Notes under the pieces: generated by a model
Told to the model about the DNA's origin: nothing
Database searches by the model: none
Seen by the model: the letters and a program-made list of their open reading frames with translations, nothing else
DNA from: JAAZHD01 sp012510895
GTDB lineage: Bacteria > Bacillota > Clostridia > Caldicoprobacterales > DTU083
Direction of reading: 5' to 3'
Length of the DNA: 64,000 bases
Assembly: GCA_050951465.1 (NCBI GenBank)
Contig: JBMNJC010000003.1
Location: 1-64,000, forward strand
Program-made: the position numbers and the translations under genes
Shown: piece after piece, positions 17,718-26,649 of the stretch
Position numbering within the stretch: the first letter of the stretch is position 1
Layout of the letters: each line of letters opens with the position of its first letter

Positions 17718-18482
17718 TTATACCTTGAAAAATTTACAGGCATTTTTCAGTGTAATTTCTGCCAGTTTTTCTGTTTCCATTCCCCGAAGCCGGGCAATTT
17801 TTTCTGCAGTCAGGCTTATAAGGCCGGGATCATTGCGCTGTCCTCTGAAAGGATGGGGTGCCAGATAAGGACAATCGGTTTCAAGGAGCAGGCGGCTTAA
17901 ATCAATATTTTGCGCTACCTGCACCGGTCTGGCAGCATTTTTGAATGTAACCGGCCCGCCCAGTGAAATAAAGAAGCCCATTTTCAGATATGTCTCAGCC
18001 ATTTCCCAGCTGCCCGAATAGCAGTGCAGCACGCAGCCCTTAAGCCTTGATTTATACTCTGTAAGGATATCCATTGTATCCTTATAGGCATCCCTGCTGT
18101 GAATCACTACGGGAAGAGCAGCTTTTATGGAAAGCTCCAGCTGGTCTATAAAGCGTTTTCTTTGGATATCTCTCGGGGAATTATCATAATAATAATCCAG
18201 ACCTATTTCTCCAATTGCTACCACTTTAGGATGCTGGGCCATTTCAAGAAGAACATCCAGATCAGAATCCTCAATTTCTTCCGCTGTATGCGGGTGCACT
18301 CCTACTGCAGCATAAATAAAAGGATACTGCTCCGCCAATTCAACGGATCTGCGGGAAGAATCCATATCAGCTCCTACGTTTACCACATAGGAAATTCCTC
18401 TTTCCGGCAGGCCTTCAATTAAAGCCTGCCGGTCAGAGTCAAAGCGTTCATCATCCAAATGTGCATGAGTATCAAAAAACAT
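17718..18482 (-). CDS. tatD: TatD family metal-dependent hydrolase
   Basis: A 254-residue TIM-barrel hydrolase of the TatD family (3'-5' DNase and D-aminoacyl-type activities are known in the family). Metal ligands are visible in FFDTHAHLDDERF (H-x-H), GEIGLDYYYDNSP (Glu), PVVIHSRDA (His) and LLLETDCPYLAPHPFRGQRN (Asp). It starts at the ATG at 18482, a few bases after the metG stop, and is co-transcribed with metG, as in the Bacillus metS-yabD order. Confidence 0.93.
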   Translation of the reverse strand: MFFDTHAHLDDERFDSDRQALIEGLPERGISYVVNVGADMDSSRRSVELAEQYPFIYAAVGVHPHTAEEIEDSDLDVLLEMAQHPKVVAIGEIGLDYYYDNSPRDIQRKRFIDQLELSIKAALPVVIHSRDAYKDTMDILTEYKSRLKGCVLHCYSGSWEMAETYLKMGFFISLGGPVTFKNAARPVQVAQNIDLSRLLLETDCPYLAPHPFRGQRNDPGLISLTAEKIARLRGMETEKLAEITLKNACKFFKV

Positions 18483-18491
18483 TATTTCCTC

Positions 18492-20468
18492 CTATCGAAC
18501 CCTGGAACCTGAGTCAATTTCTTCAGAAACACCGGCAAGCACAAGCTTCCCTTTATTGTCTGAAGCTGCCAGAATCATGCCTTCAGACAGGATTCCTCTC
18601 AGCTTAACCGGCTTAAGGTTAGCAACAATTATCACGCTGCGGCCTACCATATCCTCAGGCGTATAGCTCTCTGCAATGCCTGATACCACCTGACGGGTTT
18701 TCCCGCCTACATCAAGGGTTAATTTTAAAAGTTTATCCGTTTTCTTTACCTTTTCAGCTGCAACTACCTTAGCCACCCTCAAGTCAATTTTTGAAAAGTC
18801 TTCTATGGTGATTTCAGGCAGGATTTCATCCGGGCTGTCACTATCTTTGTTATCAGAGGTGTCTTTTGTTTCCTCTGCGGAATCCTCAGCCTTTAAGGCC
18901 TCCAAAGCATCCAATTCTTTGGCAGGATCCAGCCTTGGGAATATGGCTTCACCTTTGGAAACCTTTATACCGCTTTTAAGCAGACCGAATTCTTTCAGGC
19001 TGTCCCAGGTGGTGCCTTCCTGACCTGTCATACCCAGCTGAGAACGTATTTTACCGGGAGTATGAGGCATAAAGGGAGTGATAAGCACGGAAACAAATCG
19101 AAGAATTTCTGCCAGATGATACAATACCGTGCCCAGTCTGGGACGATCTTCCTCTGATTTGGCCAGTATCCAGGGAGTGGTTTCATCGATATATTTATTG
19201 CTTCGGGATATGAGTTTCCAGATTTCAGCCAGGGCATTGCTGAACTGTAAATCATCCATCAGCTTTTCTACCTTGCCCGGGGTTTCCAGAGCCAGGTTTT
19301 TGAGTTCCTGATCCAGTTCATTTGTTTCACCGCAGGATGGTATTGCTCCATCAAAGTATTTTTCTATCATGGCTACGGTGCGGCTTAGCAGATTGCCCAA
19401 ATCATTGGCAAGGTCTGCGTTGATCCGGTTTATGAGGGCTTCATTGGAAAAGACTCCGTCTGAACCAAAAGGAACTTCCCTTAAGAGGAAATATCTCAGT
19501 GCATCCAGTCCGTAGCGCTCTACCAGCATTACCGGATCAACCACATTCCCCTTGGACTTGGACATCTTTCCGCCTTCCAGTATCAGCCATCCATGCCCAA
19601 AGATCTGCCTGGGAAGAGGTTCGCCCAAAGCCATAAGCATGGCAGGCCATATAATAGTATGAAAGCGTACAATCTCCTTGCCCACCAGATGAACATCACA
19701 AGGCCAGTAACGATGGTATTTTTCCGTATTCTCAGTCATATAGCCGAGTGCTGTAATATAATTGGAAAGAGCGTCTATCCAAACATAGATTACATGCTTA
19801 TCATCGAATGAAACAGGTATTCCCCATTTAAAAGAAGTTCTGGATACACACAGATCTTCCAGGCCGGGACGGAGGAAGTTATTGAGCATCTCATTCTGCC
19901 GTGACTGGGGCTGAATGAACTCAGGATGGGTTTCAATATGTTCTATCAGACGATCCTGATATTTTGAAAGCCGGAAGAAATAAGCTTCCTCCTTAACCAG
20001 CTGCACCGGCCTCCCGCAATCCGGACAATTGCCTTCTGCCAGCTGATGCTCAGTCCAAAAGGACTCACAAGGGGTGCAGTACCAGCCTTGATACTCGCCC
20101 TTGTATATATCGCCCTGATCGTACAGCTTCTTGAAAATCTTCTGTACCACTGCCTGGTGTCTCTCTTCTGTAGTGCGGATAAAATCATCATAGCTTATAT
20201 CCATCAGTTTCCATAGTTTTTTTATGCCTTCAACTATCCCGTCAACATATTCCTTGGGGCTGATGCCGTGTTTTTTTGCTATATTCTCAATTTTCTGCCC
20301 ATGTTCATCGGTTCCTGTCAGGAACATTACATCATAGCCCGTCATTCTTTTAAAACGAGCCATGGCATCTGCTGCCACTGTTGTATATGAATGACCTATA
20401 TGCAGCTTATCGCTGGGATAATAGATGGGGGTCGTAATATAAAATGTTGATCTTTCAGACATTTTCAC
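18492..20468 (-). CDS. metG: Methionyl-tRNA synthetase
   Basis: Charges tRNA-Met. The 658-residue class I enzyme has the HIGH motif (DKLHIGHSYT), zinc-binding Cys pairs in the connective domain (WYCTPCESFW and GNCPDCGRPV), KMSKS (GGKMSKSKGN) and the anticodon-binding helical domain. A C-terminal EMAP-type tRNA-binding OB fold (about 555-658, FSKIDLRVAKVVAAEKVK) supports dimerisation. A flexible acidic linker (about 520-550) joins the two. It is preceded by a Met T-box at 20490-20730, so expression should rise when uncharged tRNA-Met accumulates. Confidence 0.97.
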   Translation of the reverse strand: MKMSERSTFYITTPIYYPSDKLHIGHSYTTVAADAMARFKRMTGYDVMFLTGTDEHGQKIENIAKKHGISPKEYVDGIVEGIKKLWKLMDISYDDFIRTTEERHQAVVQKIFKKLYDQGDIYKGEYQGWYCTPCESFWTEHQLAEGNCPDCGRPVQLVKEEAYFFRLSKYQDRLIEHIETHPEFIQPQSRQNEMLNNFLRPGLEDLCVSRTSFKWGIPVSFDDKHVIYVWIDALSNYITALGYMTENTEKYHRYWPCDVHLVGKEIVRFHTIIWPAMLMALGEPLPRQIFGHGWLILEGGKMSKSKGNVVDPVMLVERYGLDALRYFLLREVPFGSDGVFSNEALINRINADLANDLGNLLSRTVAMIEKYFDGAIPSCGETNELDQELKNLALETPGKVEKLMDDLQFSNALAEIWKLISRSNKYIDETTPWILAKSEEDRPRLGTVLYHLAEILRFVSVLITPFMPHTPGKIRSQLGMTGQEGTTWDSLKEFGLLKSGIKVSKGEAIFPRLDPAKELDALEALKAEDSAEETKDTSDNKDSDSPDEILPEITIEDFSKIDLRVAKVVAAEKVKKTDKLLKLTLDVGGKTRQVVSGIAESYTPEDMVGRSVIIVANLKPVKLRGILSEGMILAASDNKGKLVLAGVSEEIDSGSRVR

Positions 20469-20489
20469 TCATCCTTCCTCATCATAAAG

Positions 20490-20730
20490 TAAGCCCCTCA
20501 CTCCTTATAGGGGCGAGGGGCTCGCGGTACCACCCTAATTCGCTTTGGATAATGAAACCAAAGCCTCATTGCAGTGACTAATCATCACCTGATTTGATAA
20601 CGGAATCTTCCGCAGCAGCCTACTTGCAACAAATCGCTTTCAACTGCTTCACTCCGGGACCATCTTCAGCAACTTTCCCCGCCGCCGGCTCTCACCTTCC
20701 CCGGCTCTCTGATGGCAGATTAAAGTTCTT
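20490..20730 (-). promoter_or_regulatory. T-box leader controlling metG
   Basis: The minus strand carries the T-box core AGGGTGGTACCGCG (20523-20536), which pairs with the uncharged tRNA acceptor end. The downstream hairpin between GAGCCCCTC and GAGGGGCTT (about 20490-20523) acts as terminator. Stem I features upstream include AGAGAGCCGG and GGTGAGAGCCGGC. A candidate specifier ATG lies at 20661-20663 (minus strand GAAG-ATG-GTCCCGGAGTGA), in the usual place before the GGAGTGA segment, agreeing with methionine. Confidence 0.92.
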
Positions 20731-20903
20731 ACTCTTCCCTTCACTGTGTTTCAAATATGTAATTATTAGTAGATAATATTATAATCAAAAATAATTGCTT
20801 TTGTCAAACTTCATCCAAACCCTTCGCCCGGCATTCCTTCCTAAACTTTAAACAAATTAAATTTTCCCAGACATTACGCTAAGCTGTCCTTAAATAATCT
20901 TGC

Positions 20904-21638
20904 TTAGCTGAGTATATTATCTATGGTTCTCACAACTCCGTCTTTATATACTGCCACAACCGGCGCAGCATTCAGGGTAAGGCAATATTCGATATCCTTC
21001 TCAAGCCCGAATTCTATCAGCCTCTTATAATGCAAGGTGTTCTTCAGCAGTCCGTGCAGATCACCAGCAGAGCTTTCATAGATTTTTCTTGCAACAAATG
21101 CCAGATCACTTAGTTCAAGCTCATCTACCATTTCTGCCAGCCTGCTGATAACAACTCCGGCTGTTACCACATCATCAGTGGAGAATTGGCCGTCAGTTCC
21201 CGCACATATAAAGACTGTGTCTTTTTGCCGGTTATGTATGTATTCTGCAACTGCCTCCACATTTGTCATACTGCACAAAAGCACCTCGTCAGCATCAGCA
21301 GCTTTTCTGATGGCACGTGTGCCGTTTGTAGTTGTCATCAGCAGGGTTTTGCCTGCTACTACATCGGCAGTATATTCCAAAGGGGAATTGGAAAGATGAA
21401 AGCCGTCAATGGCATCAATATTTCGCTCGCCGCATAACAGGAAGGAATCCTTTTCATAATTCTTGGACATATTGATTACTTCTTCGATTTCTACTGCCGG
21501 TATTACTTCTTTGCAGCCGTTTGCCAAGGCTGCAAGGATGGTACTGGTAGCACGCAGCACATCAATTATTACTACGATTTTATCTTTCAAGTCCTTGTCC
21601 GAAACGCTGTCGGGGACAGCATATACATTCAGCTTCAT
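20904..21638 (-). CDS. 2-phosphosulfolactate phosphatase family protein (ComB-like)
   Basis: A 244-residue member of the ComB family, Mg-dependent phosphatases first described in coenzyme M synthesis. Family patterns visible are KIVVIIDVLRATSTILAALANG near the N-terminus, LLCGERN, TTTNGTRAIRKA in the middle, ICAGTDGQFSTDDVVTAG and a C-terminal LNAAPVVAVYKDG. The organism is unlikely to make coenzyme M, so the substrate is probably another phosphorylated hydroxy acid. It starts at the ATG at 21638 behind GGAGG and stands alone between metG and spmB. Confidence 0.85.
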   Translation of the reverse strand: MKLNVYAVPDSVSDKDLKDKIVVIIDVLRATSTILAALANGCKEVIPAVEIEEVINMSKNYEKDSFLLCGERNIDAIDGFHLSNSPLEYTADVVAGKTLLMTTTNGTRAIRKAADADEVLLCSMTNVEAVAEYIHNRQKDTVFICAGTDGQFSTDDVVTAGVVISRLAEMVDELELSDLAFVARKIYESSAGDLHGLLKNTLHYKRLIEFGLEKDIEYCLTLNAAPVVAVYKDGVVRTIDNILS

Positions 21639-21747
21639 TCGCTAACCTCCATCCGCACGTTTATTAAATTATAGCATAGAACATATATTCAGTCGAGTAT
21701 TCAGACTTTTTCTGGTTAAGTTTATTGAATTTATGTCAAGCATTGTC

Positions 21748-22284
21748 TCAGCTGCCGAATAGAATTGAGCAAACGACGACAGATGCCGCAAATCCCATAA
21801 AATCCGCGAACAGGCCGGCTGCCAGTATATACCTTGTATCCTTGATTCCAACAGAACCTAAATATATTCCGGCAGTATACAGAGTAGTTTCAGTGGAGCC
21901 CATCATGGTTGAGGCTGTCCGCCCAATAAAAGAGTCGGCTCCGTAAGTCCTGAGCATTTCAGCTAATATTCCTATGGAGGCTGACCCGGAAAGGGGACGC
22001 ATAAAAGCCAGCGGCAGCAATTCAGCAGGGATGCCTGCCAGTTCGGTAAGAGGCGATACAAGCTGAATCAGCAGCTCCATGGCACCGGAACTGCGGAATA
22101 CTCCAATGGCCGTCAGCATGGCTGTCAAATAGGGCAGAATGCGTACAACCGTAGTCAGGCCTTCCTTTGCCCCTTCAATAAAGGCTTCATATACCGGCAC
22201 CTTCCTGTAAAAACCAATGGCTGAAATAAATATAATAAACACCGGGATAGCAAACCGGGATACAGCCTGCACTATACCAATCAT
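21748..22284 (-). CDS. spmB: Spore maturation protein B
   Basis: Membrane protein needed for spore core dehydration together with SpmA. The 178-residue protein has several hydrophobic segments and the family core AFMRPLSGSASIGILAEM, STMMGSTETTLYT and LAAGLFADFMGF (nucleoside-recognition/Gate fold). The ATG at 22284 is chosen: it overlaps the spmA stop as ATGA and has GGAAGG upstream. The open frame reaches back to 22356 inside spmA but without a ribosome site. Confidence 0.93.
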   Translation of the reverse strand: MIGIVQAVSRFAIPVFIIFISAIGFYRKVPVYEAFIEGAKEGLTTVVRILPYLTAMLTAIGVFRSSGAMELLIQLVSPLTELAGIPAELLPLAFMRPLSGSASIGILAEMLRTYGADSFIGRTASTMMGSTETTLYTAGIYLGSVGIKDTRYILAAGLFADFMGFAASVVVCSILFGS

Positions 22285-22877
22285 ATCCTTCCCTCTCTCC
22301 GTCTGTAGAATCGTTTCAAGATTAACGCCGCCGTAACACCGCTTAAAAGGGAGCAAAGGGTAGCTGCCAGAGTGCTGCTCACAATTTCAGACGGATCGGC
22401 AGAACCTGCGGCACTTCTCAAAGCAATGACAGTTGTAGGGATTATCTGCAGGGAGGCGGTATTAATAACAAGAAACAAGCACATGGCGTCAGAGGGTGAC
22501 CTCTTGTCGGGATTCAGCTTCTGCAACTCGCCCATGGCCTTTAATCCCAAAGGAGTGGCAGCGTTGCCCAGTCCCAGAATATTGGCAATAATATTCATGG
22601 ACATGGCACCAACAGCCGGACTGCCGGAAGGTAAATCGGGAAAGAGCAATCTGAGAAGGGGAGCTATTTTTCTAGAAAATACCCGGATCAGGCCTGCCTT
22701 TTCAGCAACCCGCATTAACCCCAGCCAAAGGCAGTATATTCCCGTCAGATTCAGGCCCAGTTCCACAGCATATTTTGCACTGTCAAAAGCGGCCTGAGTT
22801 GTCTGCTCTGTCTGTCCGGTAAAAAATGCGACAATAAAGCCGCCGGCCAATAAAACAAGCCAAATGATATTAATCAT
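22281..22877 (-). CDS. spmA: Spore maturation protein A
   Basis: A 198-residue integral membrane protein, partner of SpmB in spore core dehydration. Conserved features include an N-terminal transmembrane helix, LFPDLPSGSPAVGAMSMN, the Gate-domain motif NILGLGNAATPLGLKAM and DAMCLFLVINTASLQIIPTT. It is coupled to spmB by an ATGA overlap. It starts at the ATG at 22877; upstream lies the divergent abrB-like promoter region. Confidence 0.93.
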   Translation of the reverse strand: MINIIWLVLLAGGFIVAFFTGQTEQTTQAAFDSAKYAVELGLNLTGIYCLWLGLMRVAEKAGLIRVFSRKIAPLLRLLFPDLPSGSPAVGAMSMNIIANILGLGNAATPLGLKAMGELQKLNPDKRSPSDAMCLFLVINTASLQIIPTTVIALRSAAGSADPSEIVSSTLAATLCSLLSGVTAALILKRFYRRREGRI

Positions 22878-22994
22878 TTTATCCCATCCAATCTTGTCCC
22901 AAGCTTTTTAATATATGAATATGTGGCCGGCTTTGTCCAATAGACCAAAAAGTAGATTATTAAATATAAATATATATTTTTTCCAAAAAATTCT

Positions 22995-23055
22995 TTCGAC
23001 ATACTTGACTTATATTTCTAGTATTGGTAAAATAATATTGTAAGAACATGTCGAA
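22995..23055 (+). promoter_or_regulatory. Sigma-A promoter of the abrB-like gene with two Spo0A boxes
   Basis: A -35 TTGACT (23005-23010) and a -10 TAAAAT (23028-23033) are spaced by 17 bp. An exact inverse 0A box TTCGACA (22995-23001) abuts the -35, and an exact TGTCGAA (23049-23055) lies about 10 bp past the expected start site. In B. subtilis Spo0A~P represses abrB through boxes downstream of its promoter, so the same logic is likely here. A GGAGGGG ribosome site follows at about 23070. Confidence 0.75.
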
Positions 23056-23080
23056 TTTTGACAATATAAGGAGGGGTAAC

Positions 23081-23323
23081 ATGAAATCTACAGGCATAGT
23101 CAGGAAGGTCGACGAATTGGGCAGAGTAGTCATTCCTATTGAATTGCGCAGAACTCTTGACATTGAAGAAAAAGACGCCTTGGAGATCTATGTAGAGGGA
23201 GAACACATAATTCTGAAGAAATATGCTCCAGCTTGCATTTTCTGTGATGATGCACGAGATATCAGACAATATAAGGGCAAGAACATCTGCAAAGCGTGTC
23301 TCGATGAACTGACATCTGAATAA
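23081..23323 (+). CDS. AbrB/SpoVT-type transition-state regulator with C-terminal zinc ribbon
   Basis: An 80-residue DNA-binding protein. The N-terminal swapped-hairpin AbrB domain reads STGIVRKVDELGRVVIPIEL and continues with LDIEEKDALEIYVEG. The C-terminus carries CIFC and CKAC, a small zinc ribbon typical of clostridial AbrB homologues. The ATG at 23081 has GGAGGGG upstream; the earlier ATG at 23048 is part of the leader. It lies in the Bacillus abrB position between rsmI and metG and is flanked by Spo0A boxes. Confidence 0.92.
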   Translation: MKSTGIVRKVDELGRVVIPIELRRTLDIEEKDALEIYVEGEHIILKKYAPACIFCDDARDIRQYKGKNICKACLDELTSE

Positions 23324-23343
23324 TAAGCATAAATAAGCATAAT

Positions 23344-23368
23344 AAAAGCAGCCGGAGGCTGCTTTTTT
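23344..23368. terminator. Bidirectional terminator between abrB-like gene and rsmI
   Basis: AAAAGCAGCCGGAGGCTGCT followed by TTTTT, with A residues on the left side, serves the plus-strand abrB-like gene and the minus-strand rsmI. Confidence 0.88.
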
Positions 23369-23404
23369 GTAGTATCTGTTCCATGCTTCTCTATAACAAA
23401 TAAA

Positions 23405-24262
23405 TCAATTATTATCAATATCCAGGCCTACGCTGAAGGGGTATACCTGAGATTTCGACAAATTTCTGTCCTTTGCCACCTGTTTAACCGCTTCTTTCTT
23501 ACTCATTCCTGACAGCAAATATTCTTTCAAATGCTCCTCTATGGATATGCCGCTGAAATCCCTTTTAAGCGGATTCTCCTTAAGTCCTTCCAGAATGACC
23601 ACAAATTCTCCCCGAGGAGTGTTTTCCTTATAATGCCGGACTGCTTCTTCCAGTGTAAAATGCAGGACTTCCTCATAAATTTTAGTAAGCTCCCTGGCAA
23701 TGGCAATCCTTCGGTCTCCTAGAATTTCATACAAATCCTGAAGCAGAGACAAAAGCCGGTGAGGCGCCTCATAAAGCACAATAGTTCGCTCTTCCGACTT
23801 CAGGCTCATAATCAGGCTCTTCCTATCCTTCTTTGCCAGAGGCAGGAAGCCTTCGAACGCAAAACGCTTTGTCGAAAAGCCGGATAATACCAGACCGGAT
23901 AAGGATGCTGAAGGACCGGGTATAACGGTAACAGGTATTTGGGCCTCAAGTGCCAGAGCAACCAAATCTGCTCCAGGATCGGAGATTCCGGGCATTCCGG
24001 CATCGGAAACCAAAGCTACCTTAAAGCCCTTTTGAACCAGGGAAATGAGCTCCGGCCCCTTTTCCCTGCGGTTATGCTCATGATAGCTTAACAGAGGTTT
24101 GGAAATTTCATAGTGATTAAGCAGCTTAATGGTATGGCGGGTATCTTCAGCGGCAATATAATCTGCTTCCTTCAATATTCGCAGAGCACGCAGGGTTATG
24201 TCTTCCAGATTTCCTATAGGAGTTCCGCAGAGATAAAGACAGCCCTGCTTTTTTTCACTCAT
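23405..24262 (-). CDS. rsmI: 16S rRNA (cytidine(1402)-2'-O)-methyltransferase
   Basis: A 285-residue tetrapyrrole-methylase-fold enzyme that 2'-O-methylates C1402 of 16S rRNA with SAM. Signatures are LYLCGTPIGNLEDITLRAL, AAEDTRHT, SYHEHNR, LVSDAGMPGISDPG and VIPGPSA, with GEFVVILEG near the end. It starts at the ATG at 24262 after GGAGAAAC. A TTCGACA/TGTCGGA inverted pair lies just upstream (24278-24295) but its role is unclear. It belongs with trmN6 upstream on the same strand, as in Bacillus yabB-yazA-rsmI. Confidence 0.95.
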   Translation of the reverse strand: MSEKKQGCLYLCGTPIGNLEDITLRALRILKEADYIAAEDTRHTIKLLNHYEISKPLLSYHEHNRREKGPELISLVQKGFKVALVSDAGMPGISDPGADLVALALEAQIPVTVIPGPSASLSGLVLSGFSTKRFAFEGFLPLAKKDRKSLIMSLKSEERTIVLYEAPHRLLSLLQDLYEILGDRRIAIARELTKIYEEVLHFTLEEAVRHYKENTPRGEFVVILEGLKENPLKRDFSGISIEEHLKEYLLSGMSKKEAVKQVAKDRNLSKSQVYPFSVGLDIDNN

Positions 24263-24316
24263 TTTCTTGTTTCTCCTTTCGACATTTATTGTCGGAAATA
24301 ATCAATAAAAGATTAC

Positions 24317-25057
24317 TCATTCCATATGGTAAATTACCTTTAGCTCAGGGGTGTATTCCTGATTCTCATCATACATAATAAGAGGCGGCATCCAGTTTAA
24401 AAAAGGCCTGCCGTGAAGCACTCCTTCCACCAGAACCAGAATGGGAGGCTTATTCACATGAGAATGAACCATACGTATGCGTTTTGGCTCCAGGCAGACT
24501 TTCCGCATTCCTTCTATTATATCAATCATGCGATCCGGTCTGTGAACCATGGCAAAGCGTCCTCCCGCTTTCAGCAGCAGGGAGGCTGACAATAATACAT
24601 CATCCAGTGTACACATTATTTCATGTCTTGCTATATTTTTTACATCCTGAGGATTAACAAGGCCGGTGCCTAATTTTTTGTAAGGAGGGTTGGACACCAC
24701 CAGGGTATATTGACCCCTCCCCAAAATCTCTGCCGCCTGCCTGATGTCTCCTTCAATAATTTTTACTCTGGACTGAAGCTGATTCAACAAAATGCTTCGG
24801 TTTGCCATCTCCACCATATCAGGCTGAATTTCCAGCCCGTAAATACAGGCATCTTCCATTCTGCCGGCCAGTAAAACGGGAATGATACCGGTTCCCGTAC
24901 CCAAATCCACCACCTTGTCTCCCTTTCGGATTCCGGCAAAATGGGACAGCAGTACGGCATCTGTCCCAAAACAAAACATATTGGAGTTTTGAATTATACG
25001 AAGACCCTTCCATTGAAGGTCATCTATTCTCTCAAATTCCCTCAATATTTTTTCCAT
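24317..25057 (-). CDS. tRNA1(Val) (adenine(37)-N6)-methyltransferase family protein
   Basis: A 246-residue class I SAM methyltransferase of the TrmN6/YabB group. It has the N-terminal LRIIQNSNMFCFGTDAVLLS, SAM motif I VVDLGTGTGIIPVLLA, acidic motif II YGLEIQP and catalytic motif IV VVSNPPYKK, which marks an N6-adenine or glutamine-type MTase. C-terminal RMVHSHVNKPPILVLVEG is also typical. It starts at the ATG at 25057 and precedes rsmI on the same strand. Confidence 0.9.
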   Translation of the reverse strand: MEKILREFERIDDLQWKGLRIIQNSNMFCFGTDAVLLSHFAGIRKGDKVVDLGTGTGIIPVLLAGRMEDACIYGLEIQPDMVEMANRSILLNQLQSRVKIIEGDIRQAAEILGRGQYTLVVSNPPYKKLGTGLVNPQDVKNIARHEIMCTLDDVLLSASLLLKAGGRFAMVHRPDRMIDIIEGMRKVCLEPKRIRMVHSHVNKPPILVLVEGVLHGRPFLNWMPPLIMYDENQEYTPELKVIYHME

Positions 25058-25105
25058 AATAAATTGTCACCATATTTCCAATTGAATTACTTATATTTAT
25101 TCCTT

Positions 25106-25729
25106 TCATTTCACCGATAAGCCCAGGGTTTCAGCGAAATCCTCCATTTCCTTCAGGCCGGAGAAGGCACCAAGTTTAAGATACCTGACAATGCCTTCCT
25201 TATCAATTATATAATTTGTGGGCACTCCCCTCTGCTGATAAACCGCCCAGACAGAATCATCCGCATCCAATAGAATAGGAAAAGTATACCCGTATTCCGA
25301 GATAAACTTTCTGACACTCTCTTCAGCCTTTTCCGCATTATCCATTCCCCTGTTTTCCACTTGATTGGGATTGACCGCCAGGATTACAACATCCTCATCC
25401 TTATACTTTTCGTGAAATTCCTGCATATAAGGCATTTCATCCCGGCAGGGAGGACACCAGGTAGCCCAGAAATTAAGAAAAACAATTTTCCCTTTCTGGT
25501 CCGAAAGCTTTACAGTATTTCCGTCCAGGTCCTTTAATTCAAAATCTTCAATGGGAACGCCAAGGTTAATATAATAATAACCCGCCAGGGCCGATTCCCT
25601 GTCGCTGTTCGACTCTTCCGGTTCTTCTGCCTTCTGTGCACAGGCAGATGTTAAAATTGCAATTATGAGAATCAGTAAAATGATTCCTTTCTTTTTCTTC
25701 AGCATGCATCTCATTGAATAGTTAAACAT
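25106..25729 (-). CDS. TlpA/ResA-like thiol-disulfide oxidoreductase lipoprotein
   Basis: A 207-residue membrane-anchored thioredoxin-fold protein. A signal sequence (IILLILIIAILTSAC) ends in a lipobox Cys. The thioredoxin domain has FEDLDGNTV-type strands (here FELKDLDGNTVKL), the redox motif ATWCPPCRDEMP and the cis-Pro loop RGVPTNYIID. It most likely receives reducing power from the adjacent CcdA and reduces exported disulfides. The ATG at 25729 has AGAGAGTGAG upstream; 25705 is a possible alternative. Confidence 0.9.
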   Translation of the reverse strand: MFNYSMRCMLKKKKGIILLILIIAILTSACAQKAEEPEESNSDRESALAGYYYINLGVPIEDFELKDLDGNTVKLSDQKGKIVFLNFWATWCPPCRDEMPYMQEFHEKYKDEDVVILAVNPNQVENRGMDNAEKAEESVRKFISEYGYTFPILLDADDSVWAVYQQRGVPTNYIIDKEGIVRYLKLGAFSGLKEMEDFAETLGLSVK

Positions 25730-25803
25730 AGCTCACTCTCTTTCAGTCATTAATAATATATCGGTAAAAATAAAAATCAGAAAGATATAAAATCTGGCCC
25801 AGC

Positions 25804-26496
25804 TTAATAAAAGGCCAGCAGTGCAAATAAATTATAGTAAATCATTATTCCTATAATGATAAGAATAATTCCGGATACTATTTTTATTATCTTCATATGC
25901 CGGCTGATTACTTTTAAATACTTCCAAAAATATCGGATTCCCACAGCCAGCAGCAAAAACGGCAGACCTAACCCAAGGGCATAAACAGCCAAAAGCAGCA
26001 TTCCCCTAACCAGGGTTTCTGTATTGGCTGCAAGGAGCAGAACAGAAGTCAGAATCGGACCAATACAAGGCGTCCAGCCAATGCTGAAACCCATGCCGAC
26101 CAGAAATGATGTAAAGAGTCCTTGTTTTTCAGGCCGGATGAGCAACCGCTTTTCATAATTTAAAAAAGCTATTGGAAGGATGCCTGTATGAAACAGTCCA
26201 AATATCATAATAAGCAGCCCGCTGATCCGGCGCAAAAGATGCTGATGCCGTATAAGGAAAGAGCCTAAAGTGGAAGCTCCGGCACCCAATAAAACAAAGA
26301 TTACGGTAAAGCCGAGAATAAAAGCCAAAGAGTTCATAATCAAGGTTTTTTGCGACTCTCTGTCCCGGGACATGGACTCCACGGTTTTCCCTGTTATGTA
26401 TGTCATATATGCAGGTATAAGCGGCAGTACGCAGGGCGACAAAAAAGAAGCCACTCCTTCCAGAAAGACAGGAATAAAAATAAACTGATTTTGCAA
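25804..26496 (-). CDS. ccdA: CcdA-type thiol-disulfide transmembrane carrier
   Basis: A 230-residue, six-helix membrane protein that moves electrons from cytosolic thioredoxin to exported TlpA-like proteins. The two redox Cys lie in VASFLSPCVLPLIPAYM and SIGWTPCIGPILTSV. It starts at a TTG (26496) behind GGAGG, seven bases away. Upstream of the tlpA-like gene on the same strand, it forms a two-gene redox module. Confidence 0.92.
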   Translation of the reverse strand: MQNQFIFIPVFLEGVASFLSPCVLPLIPAYMTYITGKTVESMSRDRESQKTLIMNSLAFILGFTVIFVLLGAGASTLGSFLIRHQHLLRRISGLLIMIFGLFHTGILPIAFLNYEKRLLIRPEKQGLFTSFLVGMGFSIGWTPCIGPILTSVLLLAANTETLVRGMLLLAVYALGLGLPFLLLAVGIRYFWKYLKVISRHMKIIKIVSGIILIIIGIMIYYNLFALLAFY

Positions 26497-26589
26497 GAAA
26501 ACACCTCCGGCGCTTTATCTGTATAAATTTATAAGTAACCTGATTTTACTTAAAACTAACACATTATTCAAGAACGATTGCAAGGCATG

Positions 26590-26626
26590 AAAAAAGACCG
26601 GCACGCAATTCTTTGCGTTTCCGGTC
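26590..26626 (-). terminator. Terminator downstream of the SpoIID-SH3 gene
   Basis: The minus strand reads GACCGGAAACGCAAAGAATT and continues GCGTGCCGGTC, a near-perfect stem, then TTTTTTC. It ends the gene at 26650. Confidence 0.88.
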
Positions 26627-26649
26627 ATTTAGCTTGATTGCTTTTGGTT

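Noticed and set aside
24278..24295. TTCGACA/TGTCGGA inverted pair upstream of rsmI as a Spo0A site
   Set aside because: It overlaps the ribosome-binding region of rsmI, only one half is an exact box and no promoter is visible, so chance cannot be excluded.
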